Below are positions 11,816 to 23,522 of a stretch of 64,000 nt of DNA, in pieces (positions within the stretch are counted from its first letter, which is position 1; the number at the start of each line of letters is the position of its first letter). The notes below the pieces were generated by a model. It searched no databases. It saw only the letters and a program-made list of their open reading frames with translations, and was not told the origin of the DNA. Position numbers and translations under genes: made by a program. The DNA is from Blastomyces gilchristii SLH14081 (taxonomy: Eukaryota; Ascomycota; Eurotiomycetes; Onygenales; Ajellomycetaceae), in assembly GCF_000003855.2 (NCBI RefSeq), contig NW_003101675.1, positions 114,195-178,194 of the forward strand. Direction: 5' to 3'.

Positions 11816-14595
11816 TTATTTCAAAGTTACTATATTTATAAGCTATATTAATTACTGAATCAGAATTAACAAATTCATCAGTAGAATGAGAGATAGTAGT
11901 AATATCTTCAATAGTAGTATCTTTCATAGTAATATCTTTAGTAACTGACTTATCAGAATCTTCTTAATCATTATTTTCTGAGATATTTTTCAGAATATTC
12001 TTCTCAGCATCTGCTTTCAAAAGTCACTCTATATACTTAATATTATCAGTGACATTCTTATTATATAACTCTGTCTTTAAATAATATTAGTTTTTATAAT
12101 AATAAGTAAGACATTAAAAGTGATAAATGTACTGAAAATAGTAATACTTCTTTATTAGAAACATCATTATCTGAATCACTATTAATAAAATTCTCATTTG
12201 CAGTTTCTGAGAAAAGAGAGCTCTGAGATTGAAATTTTAATTGATTATTTCTGAATTCTTGTCTAGAGACAGATAGTAGATAGCATTTTAAATTTCAATT
12301 AAACAGATATAACATTTTACTTTCTAATATAATTTATAGAAACAAGTTGTATAGTTGAAAAGATATAATTGAAGTGAGTGAGCAGTCTTAATAAAATAAA
12401 GAGATAAGATTGAATTACTGAAAAGAAGTATATTAATAAAAGCTGCAATCAGTGACAATCTATATTAAATTAATATTAATAATTAAACTGTTTTCTTTAT
12501 TTCAAGATTATATTTCTGCAAGCTTCTGAAATCAGTATTATTCATTGACTAGAATTTCAATCTAATTTTAAAAATGAATACTCTCATTGACTCTGATATA
12601 CTAGATCTTTTCAAACTTTTTCATCTAGTAGATTTAATGAGACAATTCACTGATTTCAAAGAAAATTCAATATTAATATTTCTTAATCATAGCAGGCATA
12701 CAATGACATCAATGAAGAATGCTTAATAGATGAGAAGAACAGTAAGAAGAACTCAAACTTCTTACTAATAAGTAATTCATCAAGAAGATGTCAGAGAACT
12801 AGACATTTTAACACTGAAATATATGAGAAGAAGATTTGCTTAACAGAGTAATATCTATGACTAGAGATTAAATGAATGTATTTTCTGTTCTTTATAAAGA
12901 AAAATCTCGATCAGACAGTTATGAAAATAACTAAAATCAATGATAAAACATTGTATATATTCTCATTCAGCAGAATAACAATGCTGAACACAGTCAAGAC
13001 CTGAAAATCAAGATTATTAAAGAAAATAAAGATAAGTATTTAGATTTAATAAAATAGTAACTTTTCAGCAGAATATAATAAATTCTTGATAAGAGATTAT
13101 AAATCTCTGATAAGAATTCAGTAAGAAATCTTAGAAAAATCTAAACTTTTATAATTAAGTTAGCTAACTTAATTTCAATATAGAATTATATTCAACAGAA
13201 AAAGACAAAGAGTAGAGTAAGTTCAGAGATAATCAGTTTATATAATTATTATAAAGAAATAATTATCTTTAATTACTTTTATAAGTTATTCATCACTGAA
13301 AAGTTCTTTCTGATTTTTTATTAAGTGTAGAGAGTTATTAACTTTGACTGATTCTCTGAGTGAGAATAATGATATATAAAACATAAGTTAGCATAATTCA
13401 AATTGTTCTGAAAACTAGAAACTGATTTTAAAAACAGAGATATATATCAATCTAATAACTCAGGTTAAAATATTTAATAATACTGATATAAATAAAAATT
13501 TCACTGCAGTTATAATGCAATGATAAAATATTCTGATATTTTAAAATCTAATAAGTGATGTTTCTGAATATCAGGAAATTATCAGAGATGACTTTGTAAA
13601 GATAATTCAGAATACTCTGACAGTCAAAAAGAGATATACAGTGAAAGATATACAGAAGAAGATATGAAAAAAGATTAAATTTTCAGAGACACTTTCAGCA
13701 AAAGATAGATAATATAGAGATTTCTAATATAATCTATTTCTATTTCAATATATTTAGTTTTCTATGCATTTTATATATAAATTAGTTAATATATACTTTA
13801 TTATATATCATTAGAATACATCTGTCTTGATATTTACTGATAAAAGTTATTATATTATCTATCTTGCATTTAATTATAGTTATAGTCACAGTAGAATTGC
13901 TGATTTCACTGTATCAGAAAATCTTCTTATTTATCTTGAATTCTGTAGATATATTTCTAACAGTGTATTAAACACTTATTTCTAGTTAATAGAAATGATT
14001 TTATATTCAAAATAGCTGTAATTCAATCAGTGATAGCCTGTGTAAAAAGTATTAAGATATAAATGAAATTCATCAGATATACTGATTACACTCAGAAATA
14101 AAATATGAAAGTATTTATATTTATTGTATAATAATCTGCAAAGATGAATTAATAATATATATAAAGACTTATATTTTTCTTTTTCTTCTTTTCTTCTTTC
14201 TTCTTCTTATAACAATAATATACTGTAAAGATTATTTTCAGTCTATTCAGCTTATTCTATTCTTCTTCATCTTTCAGTCTGATTAGTATTCTGTCAGTTA
14301 TAATAGAAAGCTTTTAATTAGAAAAGTTCTAATCAAGATATCTTATCTATGTAGTATATCAAGAATATTAGTAATTCATTATATCAGTATTAATCACAGT
14401 AATAACAATAACAGCAGCAGTATTAAAATAATAAGTAACACTCTTAAGTGTACTTATATCACTGCTGCAAAGACTTAAGAGAAGAAAGCAAGCAGCTGTC
14501 TGAATATCTCAATAAAGCAGCTCAGTAAATGAATAATATGTAAGTACTGTATTAAGTATATTTTTCTCTATTATTTGAATACTGCTTATAATAAG

Positions 14596-15735
14596 ATGAA
14601 GAGAAGCTCAAAGTCTTATATAAATTATAATTATGAGAAAAAGAGATATATAATTATCTCTGAAGAATTAAAAGAATAAGTTAATAATCTGATTTAAATT
14701 CACAACTTTTATCTTTCTATATTAGATAATTTTAAGAAAATAATAAAAAGAGCTATATTAAAATCAGTGAAGAATCTTTTAAAATAGATTAAGAAAGTTA
14801 AAACTTACTGATAAAAAGTAAAAGTTTAATATATAAAGAGTATCACTATTACTCTGAAAGCTCTGAATATTATTATCAGTATCACTGAAAAAGCTAAAAT
14901 TAAGATTAAGAAGATCAAGTTAAATATTGAAAGAGTAAAATTAGAAATTGAAAAGAAAAAAGTTACTATAGAAAAGAAGAAAATCATGATTAAAAAGATA
15001 AAACTTAATATTGAAACTATCAAGCTTGAAGTGTATCATAAGCTTTTAAGAATGATAGTCAGTCATATTAAAGAATAAAAATTGATAATGAAGAATCTTA
15101 TAAATTTGATAAATAATATCAATACTGAAGCTAGTCATATTATCATTGAAATGTATAAAATAATGAAGTATGTTTAAAGACTCACAGATTATCTTGATAA
15201 GAATTCAATTACAGTCAGTGATAGTAGTAGCAGTGATGAGAAATTTGATAATAGTAATAATTCTCTTTTTATCTCTTTTACTAATATCTCTGCTACTGCT
15301 GTTAATTCTCTTCTTTCTTTCTTCTTCAATCTTCTGACTTCAGTTGATTCTCTGACTATAAGCAGCACTGAAACTCTTGACATTCTCAGTGAAAAAGTAA
15401 GTTAGAATTGATGAAATGATTCTCAGATTTATACAGAAGTTGATAATAATATATATAAATGAGTAAATACACAGCTCTTAATCTCTTTAAAATCTTCTCT
15501 TTTAAATAGTAAATAATTATTGATACTGACTCTTTACAAACTTTAACATCAATTTGTAAGTTCTCTGAAATAAATGTTGATATAAATATGACAGAAAATA
15601 ATGACAATGATATAGAGATGATTTAAAGAATTCAGAAGAAATTATAGAGAGATATAACAGATTTTCAATAGAGAATAATTTCAGTGAATGAGATGTTTTT
15701 TAGAATTAGTAATTATATAGATAGAAATCAGTGAC
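14596..15735 (+). pseudogene. degenerate coiled-coil ORF inside the AT-rich block
   Basis: One reading frame runs from ATG at 14596 towards the block's right end, with no frameshift seen but many stops, all of types obtainable from CAA, CAG, CGA or TGG by one transition. Early text reads MKRSSKSYINYNYEKKRYI. About 14870-15060 encodes a long Lys/Glu/Ile-rich coiled coil (VKLEIEKKKVTIEKKKIMIK). It is followed by an acidic Ser-rich stretch (SITVSDSSSSDEKFDNSNNS, about 15204-15263) and a Leu/Ser-rich part. I do not recognise the protein; it may be an accessory or structural protein of a transposable element. Antisense frames here are also open, as expected in such skewed DNA. Confidence 0.45.
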
Positions 15736-15779
15736 ATTGTCAATACAATGATGATTTTATTCTGTTCATAACTCATTTA

Positions 15780-16070
15780 CAGTGATTCCACAGCTAATCC
15801 ATCATTATATTATATTTTACAGTTCAGTGACAGTGTCGGTGACTGGCACGGCGGAACAACCATAACCCGGTCGTATAATAAGCCTACGTTTTTCCGGTAT
15901 GGAAGAACGATTGAGGTCACATGATATCTAATTCATCTCACATGACTTACACAGCTATCCCATTACAAAGAAGTCCGTAATTGTAAGCTTGCCTGTTAGA
16001 TGTTATTCCTCAGGTATTGAAATTGTTTGGAAGATTCAAATATCAGTGAAGGACGTCTTCTACCACAATA
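15780..16070. repeat. right edge of AT-rich block and 5' flank of next gene
   Basis: The CCATCATTATATT / CAGTGACA pair of the left edge recurs here (15799-15832). Immediately after it the sequence returns to ordinary composition (GTGTCGGTGACTGGCACGGCGG), so the edge is sharp. The remaining 235 bases are the upstream region of the gene starting at 16071. Confidence 0.4.
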
Positions 16071-16905
16071 ATGGCATCCTTGAATTTGCGAAGAACATTC
16101 CGTTACCCAGACTCAGAGAGCGAGAATGAAGCTAGAGAAGAGATGGATGAACAGGGTAAGCAAGTGCTCCGTTATCCATGGGATATGTGATGTTTGCTTG
16201 ATCCTAGGACTTTGGAGAGGGTGTACTAATCTAGACATGGCTTCCAAATTTAGAGCAAGAGGAGGTGATTCAAAAGTTGCTACGTCGGGATGAAGATCGC
16301 AATGCTCAATATAGAGTATGTATATTTGAGCTTCTAACTGGCAAGAGTCCTAACAAAACAAATCTTCAAGGTGTTGTTGACATTATCTCGTAGCTTGTGT
16401 TCACCGCCATACCGCTAGCTTCTGTCTTCCTCTATCTGCCCTGTATCTTGTCCTCCACATCTACGGGGTCCGGGAGGCTTCTCTGCCTACTCAGCATTAC
16501 CTCCCTTCTCTCAACAGCGTACATTATGAAATATTTCCGACTAGAACGGCCAGATCCCAAAGGCAAACGCCCCATAAGAGACATTGCAGCTGAGCAGGGG
16601 CCCATGATAGTTAGGCAGCATCTTTCCACTGCAAATACTGTCATTTGTGCCCTGCTCTCCGTTATTGCATTTTACGCTGCAAATCAGACCTATCAGGGAG
16701 ACATTTTCTGGGCCTTATATCTAGTTCCTGGTAGTAAGTTCACCCAAAATGGAGTTTCTCATCCCTGTGTTCGAATAAGACGTTAAATTTGTCTGATTAA
16801 CTGGGAACAGTTGTTTTCCTCCTTGTTTCGGTTTCCAGGCAGATCATGGTGTCAGTTGATATTAAAGAGCTCGAAGGTCTGCGCTATGAGTATAAAGGCG
16901 CTTAA
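16071..16905 (+). CDS. small fungal membrane protein, function unknown
   Basis: 193 aa, exons 16071-16155, 16254-16315, 16394-16733, 16811-16905. The splice choices give one frame: ...MDEQ-E-QEEVIQKLL, NAQYR-LVFTAIPLAS, LVPG-I-VFLLVSVSRQ. The N terminus is charged and acidic. Three hydrophobic segments follow: LVFTAIPLASVFLYLPCIL, a Leu/Ser-rich LLCLLSITSLLSTAYIM, and VICALLSVIAFYAA, with a short hydrophobic stretch after the last splice. The C-terminal tail (VDIKELEGLRYEYKGA) is probably cytosolic. It resembles a conserved fungal hypothetical family; I cannot name a function. It starts only 235 bases right of the hypermutated block yet is intact. Confidence 0.75.
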
Positions 16906-17730
16906 TCACCCTGCATATAGCACGGGAGTTTCTCTCCTTGCTTTGGAGGAGGATCATTCACACATGGCACGATAGTGGTTATGGAGCCACACCATGGGCG
17001 GCGGATGGCGGGTGTTGCATATCTGTCGGCCTTCGTGCTTTCAATCGTTGAATGCTTCAGCCATCGAATCGCGCGTAGCCCACATGAGACCCCATGAACG
17101 CTGCGGCAGTTTTCTGCCTGACTGATGCTTATATGAGATAACTACTCATCAACCAAGAGCTACGGCCTTGGCATCTGCTTACTCTCTGCATGACTGCTGA
17201 AGCGACTCCCTGGGTCATGAAACATGGAACGAGAAGCAGAAACGAATTGTTTACGACTCTCTTTAGCGGTGTGATTAAGGATTTCTTCATAGGACTTAAA
17301 GGATCCTGACATTTTGTTCAGAGCAGCGCTAAATGAAATACATTAAGGTTTTCGATTTTGATAATTAGATTGACGAGCACGGGAAATAAAATAAAACTCC
17401 AATTACGATTATTTTCGCTTGCCAAAATTGGCGATAGCTATATGTATTGACTGCTTATCAAACAATACTATTCGCGAGATTGTATTTGACTTAAGTTAAT
17501 GAGGAGGAAGAGAAAAAGAAGACAGATACAAGGAGGGAACATGTCAGAACTTCGGCAAAATCAAGATACATGAGCAACCGCACTAACCTTCGTTTCTTGG
17601 TATTAAACTGAACGTCATAAAAAAGGAGGGAACTGGAACTGGGACTAGGATACTACATGACACCACATATCAAGGGTTAGTGCCCGGATGGCTTTGGAAA
17701 AAAATATCGCTACATCTCTGGAGCCACAAT
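16906..17730. other. intergenic, nothing recognised
   Basis: 825 bases between the 3' ends of two convergent genes. Normal composition at first, then more AT-rich. No supported open frame or RNA gene seen. Confidence 0.5.
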
Positions 17731-20700
17731 TTAACTCCACCCGTCACTTTCATCTTCTTCGCGACCACGACCCTCTGCCCAGCGCACAGCCATCATTTTC
17801 GCTTTGCGATTCCTCTCCGCCTCTGTCATAGGATGTGACTGGCTTTCGAGTCTTTCAGGTGGTGAGGGCTGAGACTGGGTATTGACGGTAAGTGTACCTG
17901 GTGGATTTCCTCCGCCCTTTGCAGTGGCTGGTGATGAATTTGGAGGTAGAGAAAGTTCATTGGGCGTAGAGGATTCCATATCAACATCCTCAGCATTAAC
18001 AGCGGGGTGAGAACTAGCTGTTGAAGGATGGCTTCGGTCCCGTTCCCGTTCCCGTTCGGGTTCTCGTTCTGGTGCTCGCTCTGGTTCAGGTGATGTGGCC
18101 TCTAAGACGGGAGCGTTTGCCAGGGATGATTCATTATTATGCCGGGTAGAAGAAACACGCCGACCCGATCTCCTAGTTCCTGTTACATGAATCGAGTTCT
18201 GTTTCCCCGCATTCGTTGGCGGCTGGTCCTCCTCGCTCGAAGGGTCTATCACTTCCATATATGTAACTTTGGCTCTACCTCGTTTCCTACCAGGTTTCCC
18301 CTTGGGCTTCCACTGGCGCTGCTTTCGTAATTTTCGTAATCTGAAATCATCGTCGTCCTCTGGTCTATAAGTTTGAAGTCTATCTGGCTGGGTTCGATTG
18401 GTGTACTTGATCGCGTTAGCCGATAAAATATCAGACTGTATGATTGCATTACTGGACAGATCAACCACACCATCCATACCGAATTCCTGGTAGGAATTCA
18501 CGTTGGGATGTTGAACTAATCCATTATTTTGACTATTAATGTCCATCGCGGTTTTGTTTGCTTGGTCTTGAGCCGCACCAGGAGGGGTGGTCTCTGGGTC
18601 CGGATATTCGAATGTGATAACCTCTGTTGCTTCGTAGCGATCTGACATCTCTTCCTGGAACATAGCGTTATCCGGCATAGCGAAATGAGGGTTAGGGGCA
18701 AGAGCTTCATACTGCCCAGACATCATGGCCGGATCGATAGGAATCGCCTCTTCCTCAGCGACGTTGAAGTTACTTAGAGTCGGGTCCACTGGAATGTTTT
18801 CCTGTCTTGCCAATCTAAGGATTCCTCCTTCCACTGGATCCATATAGTGTTCGTCAAGTGTCGGGTCAATAGATTTGGCTTTTTGAGCTTCCTCCAGTCT
18901 TTTCCTGATTCTCCGTGTGTCTTGATTTTGTGGATGATCACCCGCCTTTTTTAGCCAAGTCAAGTTTGATTGACTGAAGTCGACGAGGCTTTCGACACTT
19001 CTCGGATCCGCCACCTTTCGGGTATCATGGCCAAGCAAAGTTCCAGAGGGTTCAAAAGGTTTCATCGTAGGATCACGGCGACAAGCCCCACACGAACAAA
19101 TTTTTCGACATCTTGGGCATGTCCAGTTCGGATTTTCCAGAACAGTGCGGGGAGAGATCTCAAAAGCTCTAAAAAGACTACCGTAACAGTAGTTTAATCC
19201 ACATGTAGAGCAGGATGCCTGTTTCCAGGAAGGTTCCGGAGTTTTGCAGATATGACAACTTCCATGCTCCTTTCTCCATTTCTCCGATCTTCGAATCTTA
19301 CGACGCTTTCGAACCCGCCCATCATCATTGGTTTCAATAATATCTTCTTCCTCCTCCTCACGGTCCGGCGTTTTGGTAATGTCAGTCCATGGCCTCCGTT
19401 TCAGTTCTTCTTGGCAAATTTCTGCGAGGGTCTTTTTGCCCGTACGTTCCCTTTCAATAGGCAGAGTCTGAGGTAACTGGGAGGGATCACTGCGTTTATC
19501 AAATTGAATGATTTGGTTTCTCCAGGTATCATAATTCCGCACCAGGTCTTTCCACCGAAACTGTTCAACCCATCTAAGCTTGGAAACGCACGCGCAGCTT
19601 CTCCCGATAGAATAACACTCCATGCAAATATCGTATGTATCATCATCACCATCAGGTAGCTTTCCGACGCATGAAGGGCAGGTCAAAAATCGATTGAAAA
19701 TGTTACATCTGCAATATGAACATGTGACATTGCTATTGAAAGGAAGATATTCAACATTCCTCGGCTCTGACATGTTTCTCGAATAGCTTTCAGATATCAA
19801 TATTTTGGTGTAGAGTGAAAACAAGCGTCGGAAATCCTTCTGAAGCTGGCGTATGTTATGGGTGTAGTGACCGTGGTGAGTATCACGGAGAAGAGTGGAA
19901 TATTTGTTGAGAGTATAATAAACAATAGCTTTGTTTTTATACTGCTCATCGCGACAAACCATTCTTGCCTTTGGAAGAGCCTCATTTATAGCCATTTCCA
20001 ATGTTTCAACAGTGGTCCTATTCCACGCAACTTTCATGGTCCGAGTTCCTCTATTCCAAACTTGATGTGGAGCAAGAGGAGGAATGAGGATTAAATCGCC
20101 GACTCTTTGCTCGACAATATATGTTTTAAAAGGCGCAGCCTTCCAGGCGTTGATTTGGGCGAAATGATTCTCGATCTCAATGTCGTGCCCAAGCGTTGAT
20201 AACCAGTATTCGGAGACCAGGTGTCGATCCTTCGTTTCCGTCATGAACCAAATCGAGGAGCCTGGTTTGGTGGGCTTACCATCCTCCACTGAACCAGTCG
20301 AAGTTTCCACCATGATGTTATGACCTAGTGTAGCGCACATTTCACGATGCGCCGGTGTATAGGTACCCTCATGCCCAATGTAGCACATCAGATTCTCAGC
20401 CCTCATTTCAGGGGGAAGACTGCTCATCAAGTCTCCGGCTTTGCTTCCTCTCTCATTTGTAGACTCGTTTAAATAATATAGAAATGGAGGAAGCAAATCT
20501 TTCAGTTTCTCATACCAAACCGAAGGGCAGTCGATATCTTTCAAATAAATTCGTTGGCGGTTAGTATCCTTGTAGTTTTTTGCATTCCACTGGTCGGTGA
20601 GCAGCGACATGTTCTTCAAGTAGTGGTTTATGGAAAGGGGTAAGTTCGATTTAGTGGTTAAGTTCCTCGCGTTCTCGACTATTTCACAGGATTTGTTAGA

Positions 20701-21021
20701 TGAAAAAAAAGTACGCATTGGATCTAAATATCAAGAAGTGCATGACATACTCTTGGAGCCGTGGTTATCTTTCAACCACTGAAGCCCAAATATCCATTTC
20801 TCTAGTCGATCCTGATACCCTTCAATGACCAATGGCCTCCCGCCTATGATGACATGCAGGAGGACCAGCTTTTCGAAGTTCTCAATCCCCTGTTCAATAA
20901 TCGCATCGCAATGGATTCTAACAACATAGTCGAAATTGGGGGTTGATTCAACGAGCGCAACAAGGTCGAGGTCTGGGGATATGGGCTCGAAAGCCGCTCG
21001 TGGGTGACTAGGGCTGGGCAT
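17731..21021 (-). CDS. JmjC domain protein with cysteine-rich 4CXXC_R1 zinc finger
   Basis: 1072 aa, exons 21021-20751 and 20678-17731. Intron 20750-20679 (72 bases, GTATGT donor, TCTAACAA branch). The JmjC part shows a probable Fe(II) triad: HRE (H201, E203) in TPAHREMCATLGHNIMVE and H295 in LIPPLAPHQVWNRG. Two Cys-rich regions follow: CSYCRCNIFNRFLTCPSC..CMECYSIGRSCACVSKLRW, and a 4CXXC_R1-type finger (SCHICKTPEPSWKQASCSTC...WTCPRCRKICSCGACRRD). The second half is low-complexity with an AT-hook-like GKPGRKRGRAK and an Arg/Glu/Pro repeat. Likely a nuclear chromatin protein, possibly a lysine demethylase (inference from the retained metal triad). Divergent from COQ2. Confidence 0.87.
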
Positions 21022-21748
21022 CGCGGCGGTAATGATGGGGAGGGGTTATCTCGAAAGTACCAATGTATCAAAAAGAGGTTCGGTTCGAGGGTCGGGATGA
21101 CGGCGCATTCCAGTTCATCCCAAGCTAGCAGAACGACTGGTGGCTGCTGAGGAGAAGCTCTACACATGAGTGCAGTGCGCTGCGTACACAAGGCGCGTGA
21201 CAGTCACTTGGCTGCTTTACAACGCGGTACCTATGCTTAGTCATGTGACAATAATCATCAACATATGTACTCCGTAGAAGTAGAATCTACAGATTACTCT
21301 GTAAAATATCTTAAAATTATTATATTACAATTGACTTATAATAATAAGTTTAATCTCAATGTGATTTTAGAACAATGTTCAATCATTTCAAAACCTCTGG
21401 TGACTTGCATACATTTGTTCCCATGCATCGCATCTGTGTCAAGTCCCGACCACGTAACTACCTCTTAGTCATTCCTGTCAAGACAAGCGACAAAAAGATA
21501 CCTCGCGGCTAGACGAAATGGATTGATAGCCCGGGAGGTGTGTTGGGTCACGTGGCCACATTGTAGGGCATCTGGCTAACACCTAAGTTTCAAGGTTGGG
21601 ATTTATATACATACTCATTATTACCATTTATCATAGTTTACCTAATTGCTTACTAGGAACCTTTCGGATTGGGTTTACAGCTCGTCGACAGGATAATCAG
21701 AATACCTCAACCCCCTGCATTTCGCGCGTTGCGACCTCATCGGCAGCT
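21022..21748. other. divergent intergenic region, JmjC gene / COQ2
   Basis: Shared upstream region, AT-rich at 21260-21400. An in-frame extension of COQ2 back to 21596 (MGFIYILIITIYHSLPNCLL) is open but looks like 5' UTR. A CACGTGGCC site lies at 21550-21558. Confidence 0.5.
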
Positions 21749-23050
21749 ATGAGGATATTTTCTTGTCGCCAGTTTCCTCTACACCTGTATTCACTACCAG
21801 AGTTCGCGCCAGTTTGCAAAACGAAAACTAGATTAAGTTGTCAATACTATGTATTACGGCACAATCAGTTGCAGTCCCGTGCATCACACAGTAAGGGACA
21901 TAGGAGCCCGACCAACACCACCGATCTCATCACAAAAGGAAAATTGGGTTTACTACCGGTCAGACACATATCCTCGTCATCGCGAACATTGCACCCGTCA
22001 TCTTCACTTTCGCCGAAACCCTCTCCGACTTCGCAAACACCAAATGTGAAATACACGCCGCCAAAAACAGGGTTGCTAAGCGTGCTCCCCAAGCCGTGGA
22101 TTCCATATGCGGAGCTGATTCGTCTTGATAAACCAACAGGAACATATTATCTGTTCTTCCCTTGCGCCTTTTCGACGCTACTTGCCGCACCCCTAGCGTC
22201 ACCAATGGCGCATCCCTTGGAGGTTGCGTCAGTATGCGCCATGTTCTTTGTGGGTGCTCTGGTCATGCGAGGAGCTGGTTGCACCATCAACGATCTATGG
22301 GACAGGAATTTAGATCCCCATGTCGAAAGAACCAGGCTACGGCCTATAGCAAGGAAAGCGATATCGCCGCAGAATGCACTAGTTTTCACGGGCGGTCAGC
22401 TTCTAGTGGGTTTAGGCGTTCTCCTTCAGTTCCCTACCACGTGTCTGTGGTATGGCATTCCAAGCTTATTGTTTGTGGCTACATATCCCTTGGCCAAACG
22501 AGTGACGAACTATCCTCAGTTTGTCCTGGGGTTGACTTTCTCATGGGGAGCTATGATGGGATTCCCTGCCCTGAATATAGATGTTCTGGGAGACACAAAT
22601 GTCATGCTAGCAGCATCTATGTTGTATTCGAGCTGCGTAGCGTGGACTGTGCTATATGATATGATTTACGCACATATGGACATCAAATATGATGCCGCTG
22701 CTGGCATTAAGTCTATTGCCTTGAAACATGAACACAACACCAAGGCCATACTCTCTGCTTTGGCTGTAACCCAGGTCGGTTTGCTAGCAGCAGCTGGCGT
22801 GGCTGTGAATGCCGGCCCCATTTTCTTTATTGGAAGCTGTGGTAGCGCTATTGCCTCCCTCGCCACGATGATATGGAAAGTCAAGTTGAAGGATGTTGAG
22901 GATTGTTGGTGGTGGTTTAAGAATGGCTGCTGGATTACAGGTGGTGGAATAACCCTTGGATTACTGGGCGAATATCTCGCCCAGGTCTTTGGATTGTATG
23001 AGACTACCGATTCCGCGATTGAAGGAAACCAGGGCAAGGAGGAACTATAA
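21749..23050 (+). CDS. COQ2: 4-hydroxybenzoate polyprenyltransferase, mitochondrial (COQ2)
   Basis: 433 aa from the preferred start MRIFSCRQFPLHLY; an upstream ATG at 21596 would add 51 residues. UbiA family: it joins the polyprenyl tail to 4-hydroxybenzoate in ubiquinone synthesis at the inner mitochondrial membrane. The first Asp-rich motif NDLWDRNLDPHVERTRLRPI begins at about residue 181, and the second (YDMIYAHMDIKYDAAAGIKS) has its first Asp near residue 304. PWIPYAELIRLDKPTGTYYL marks the domain start, and several membrane helices follow. The N-terminal 130 residues are Ser/Arg-rich and fit a presequence. Uninterrupted single exon. Confidence 0.93.
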   Translation: MRIFSCRQFPLHLYSLPEFAPVCKTKTRLSCQYYVLRHNQLQSRASHSKGHRSPTNTTDLITKGKLGLLPVRHISSSSRTLHPSSSLSPKPSPTSQTPNVKYTPPKTGLLSVLPKPWIPYAELIRLDKPTGTYYLFFPCAFSTLLAAPLASPMAHPLEVASVCAMFFVGALVMRGAGCTINDLWDRNLDPHVERTRLRPIARKAISPQNALVFTGGQLLVGLGVLLQFPTTCLWYGIPSLLFVATYPLAKRVTNYPQFVLGLTFSWGAMMGFPALNIDVLGDTNVMLAASMLYSSCVAWTVLYDMIYAHMDIKYDAAAGIKSIALKHEHNTKAILSALAVTQVGLLAAAGVAVNAGPIFFIGSCGSAIASLATMIWKVKLKDVEDCWWWFKNGCWITGGGITLGLLGEYLAQVFGLYETTDSAIEGNQGKEEL

Positions 23051-23522
23051 TTAATGACATGGGGCAATTTTAGTTGCTTTAATGATGATATATTTTGTAT
23101 TATTATTTATGCCCTGACCGATAGTTAATACCTTCGTCCCCTCCATTAGAATCCACTGTTCACTTATGTTTTTCGAGGTTGTGCTGTGCGTGTAGGACTA
23201 CGTATATATTGTAGGCTACTGGGGCAAAAGAGCTCAATCACCACCAGCGCCTGCTGGTAGAAGGGCCGACCAACCGCGGGACCCCCAACATATATTCATA
23301 GTTCACTTGCGGTCCCTGTAACGCTGCTTGGTCAGCAGTCTGATTTCCGCAGTGGCGCTGGTTTTAGCGCGGCTTGAGTTAGTTAATCCAATGGCGGCAG
23401 CTTGAATGTCAATCCATGGATTAAATTGACAACCACGCTGCGCCTACAACTTCCTACCTCTCATTATCACCCATTTACCGTATTTCTTTCTTGAACAAAA
23501 GACATCGCTTTAGACTTTAACA
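23051..23522. other. intergenic, COQ2 / GRX5
   Basis: 472 bases between tandem genes holding the COQ2 3' end and the GRX5 promoter. Nothing else recognised. Confidence 0.5.

Larger units (their letters stand above)
8576..15835. mobile_element. 7.3 kb hypermutated AT-rich block, relic of unidentified transposable element(s)
   Basis: The block is extremely AT-rich. CpG is almost absent (one near 12908 was noticed) and GG/CC is rare, while CA and TG remain common. No intact gene. Degenerate frames broken almost only by TAA, TAG and TGA are visible: minus strand about 12040-11830 and 11815-11400 (including HKITLLLKFNSINIYSSQ); plus strand about 12705-13330; and plus strand 14596-15735. That is what C-to-T and G-to-A changes do to Gln, Arg and Trp codons. 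The arrangement hints at two divergently read genes around 12.1-12.7 kb. I recognise no catalytic motif, so neither class nor number of elements can be stated. Confidence 0.7.

Noticed and set aside
14826..15383. Two minus-strand open frames in the AT-rich block
   Set aside because: They are antisense to the better-supported plus-strand degenerate ORF, and skewed composition removes stops on that strand.
20679..20750. A 27-base intron (GTATGT to TTTAG) in the JmjC gene
   Set aside because: Too short for a spliceosomal intron; the 72-base version has a branch site and keeps the frame.
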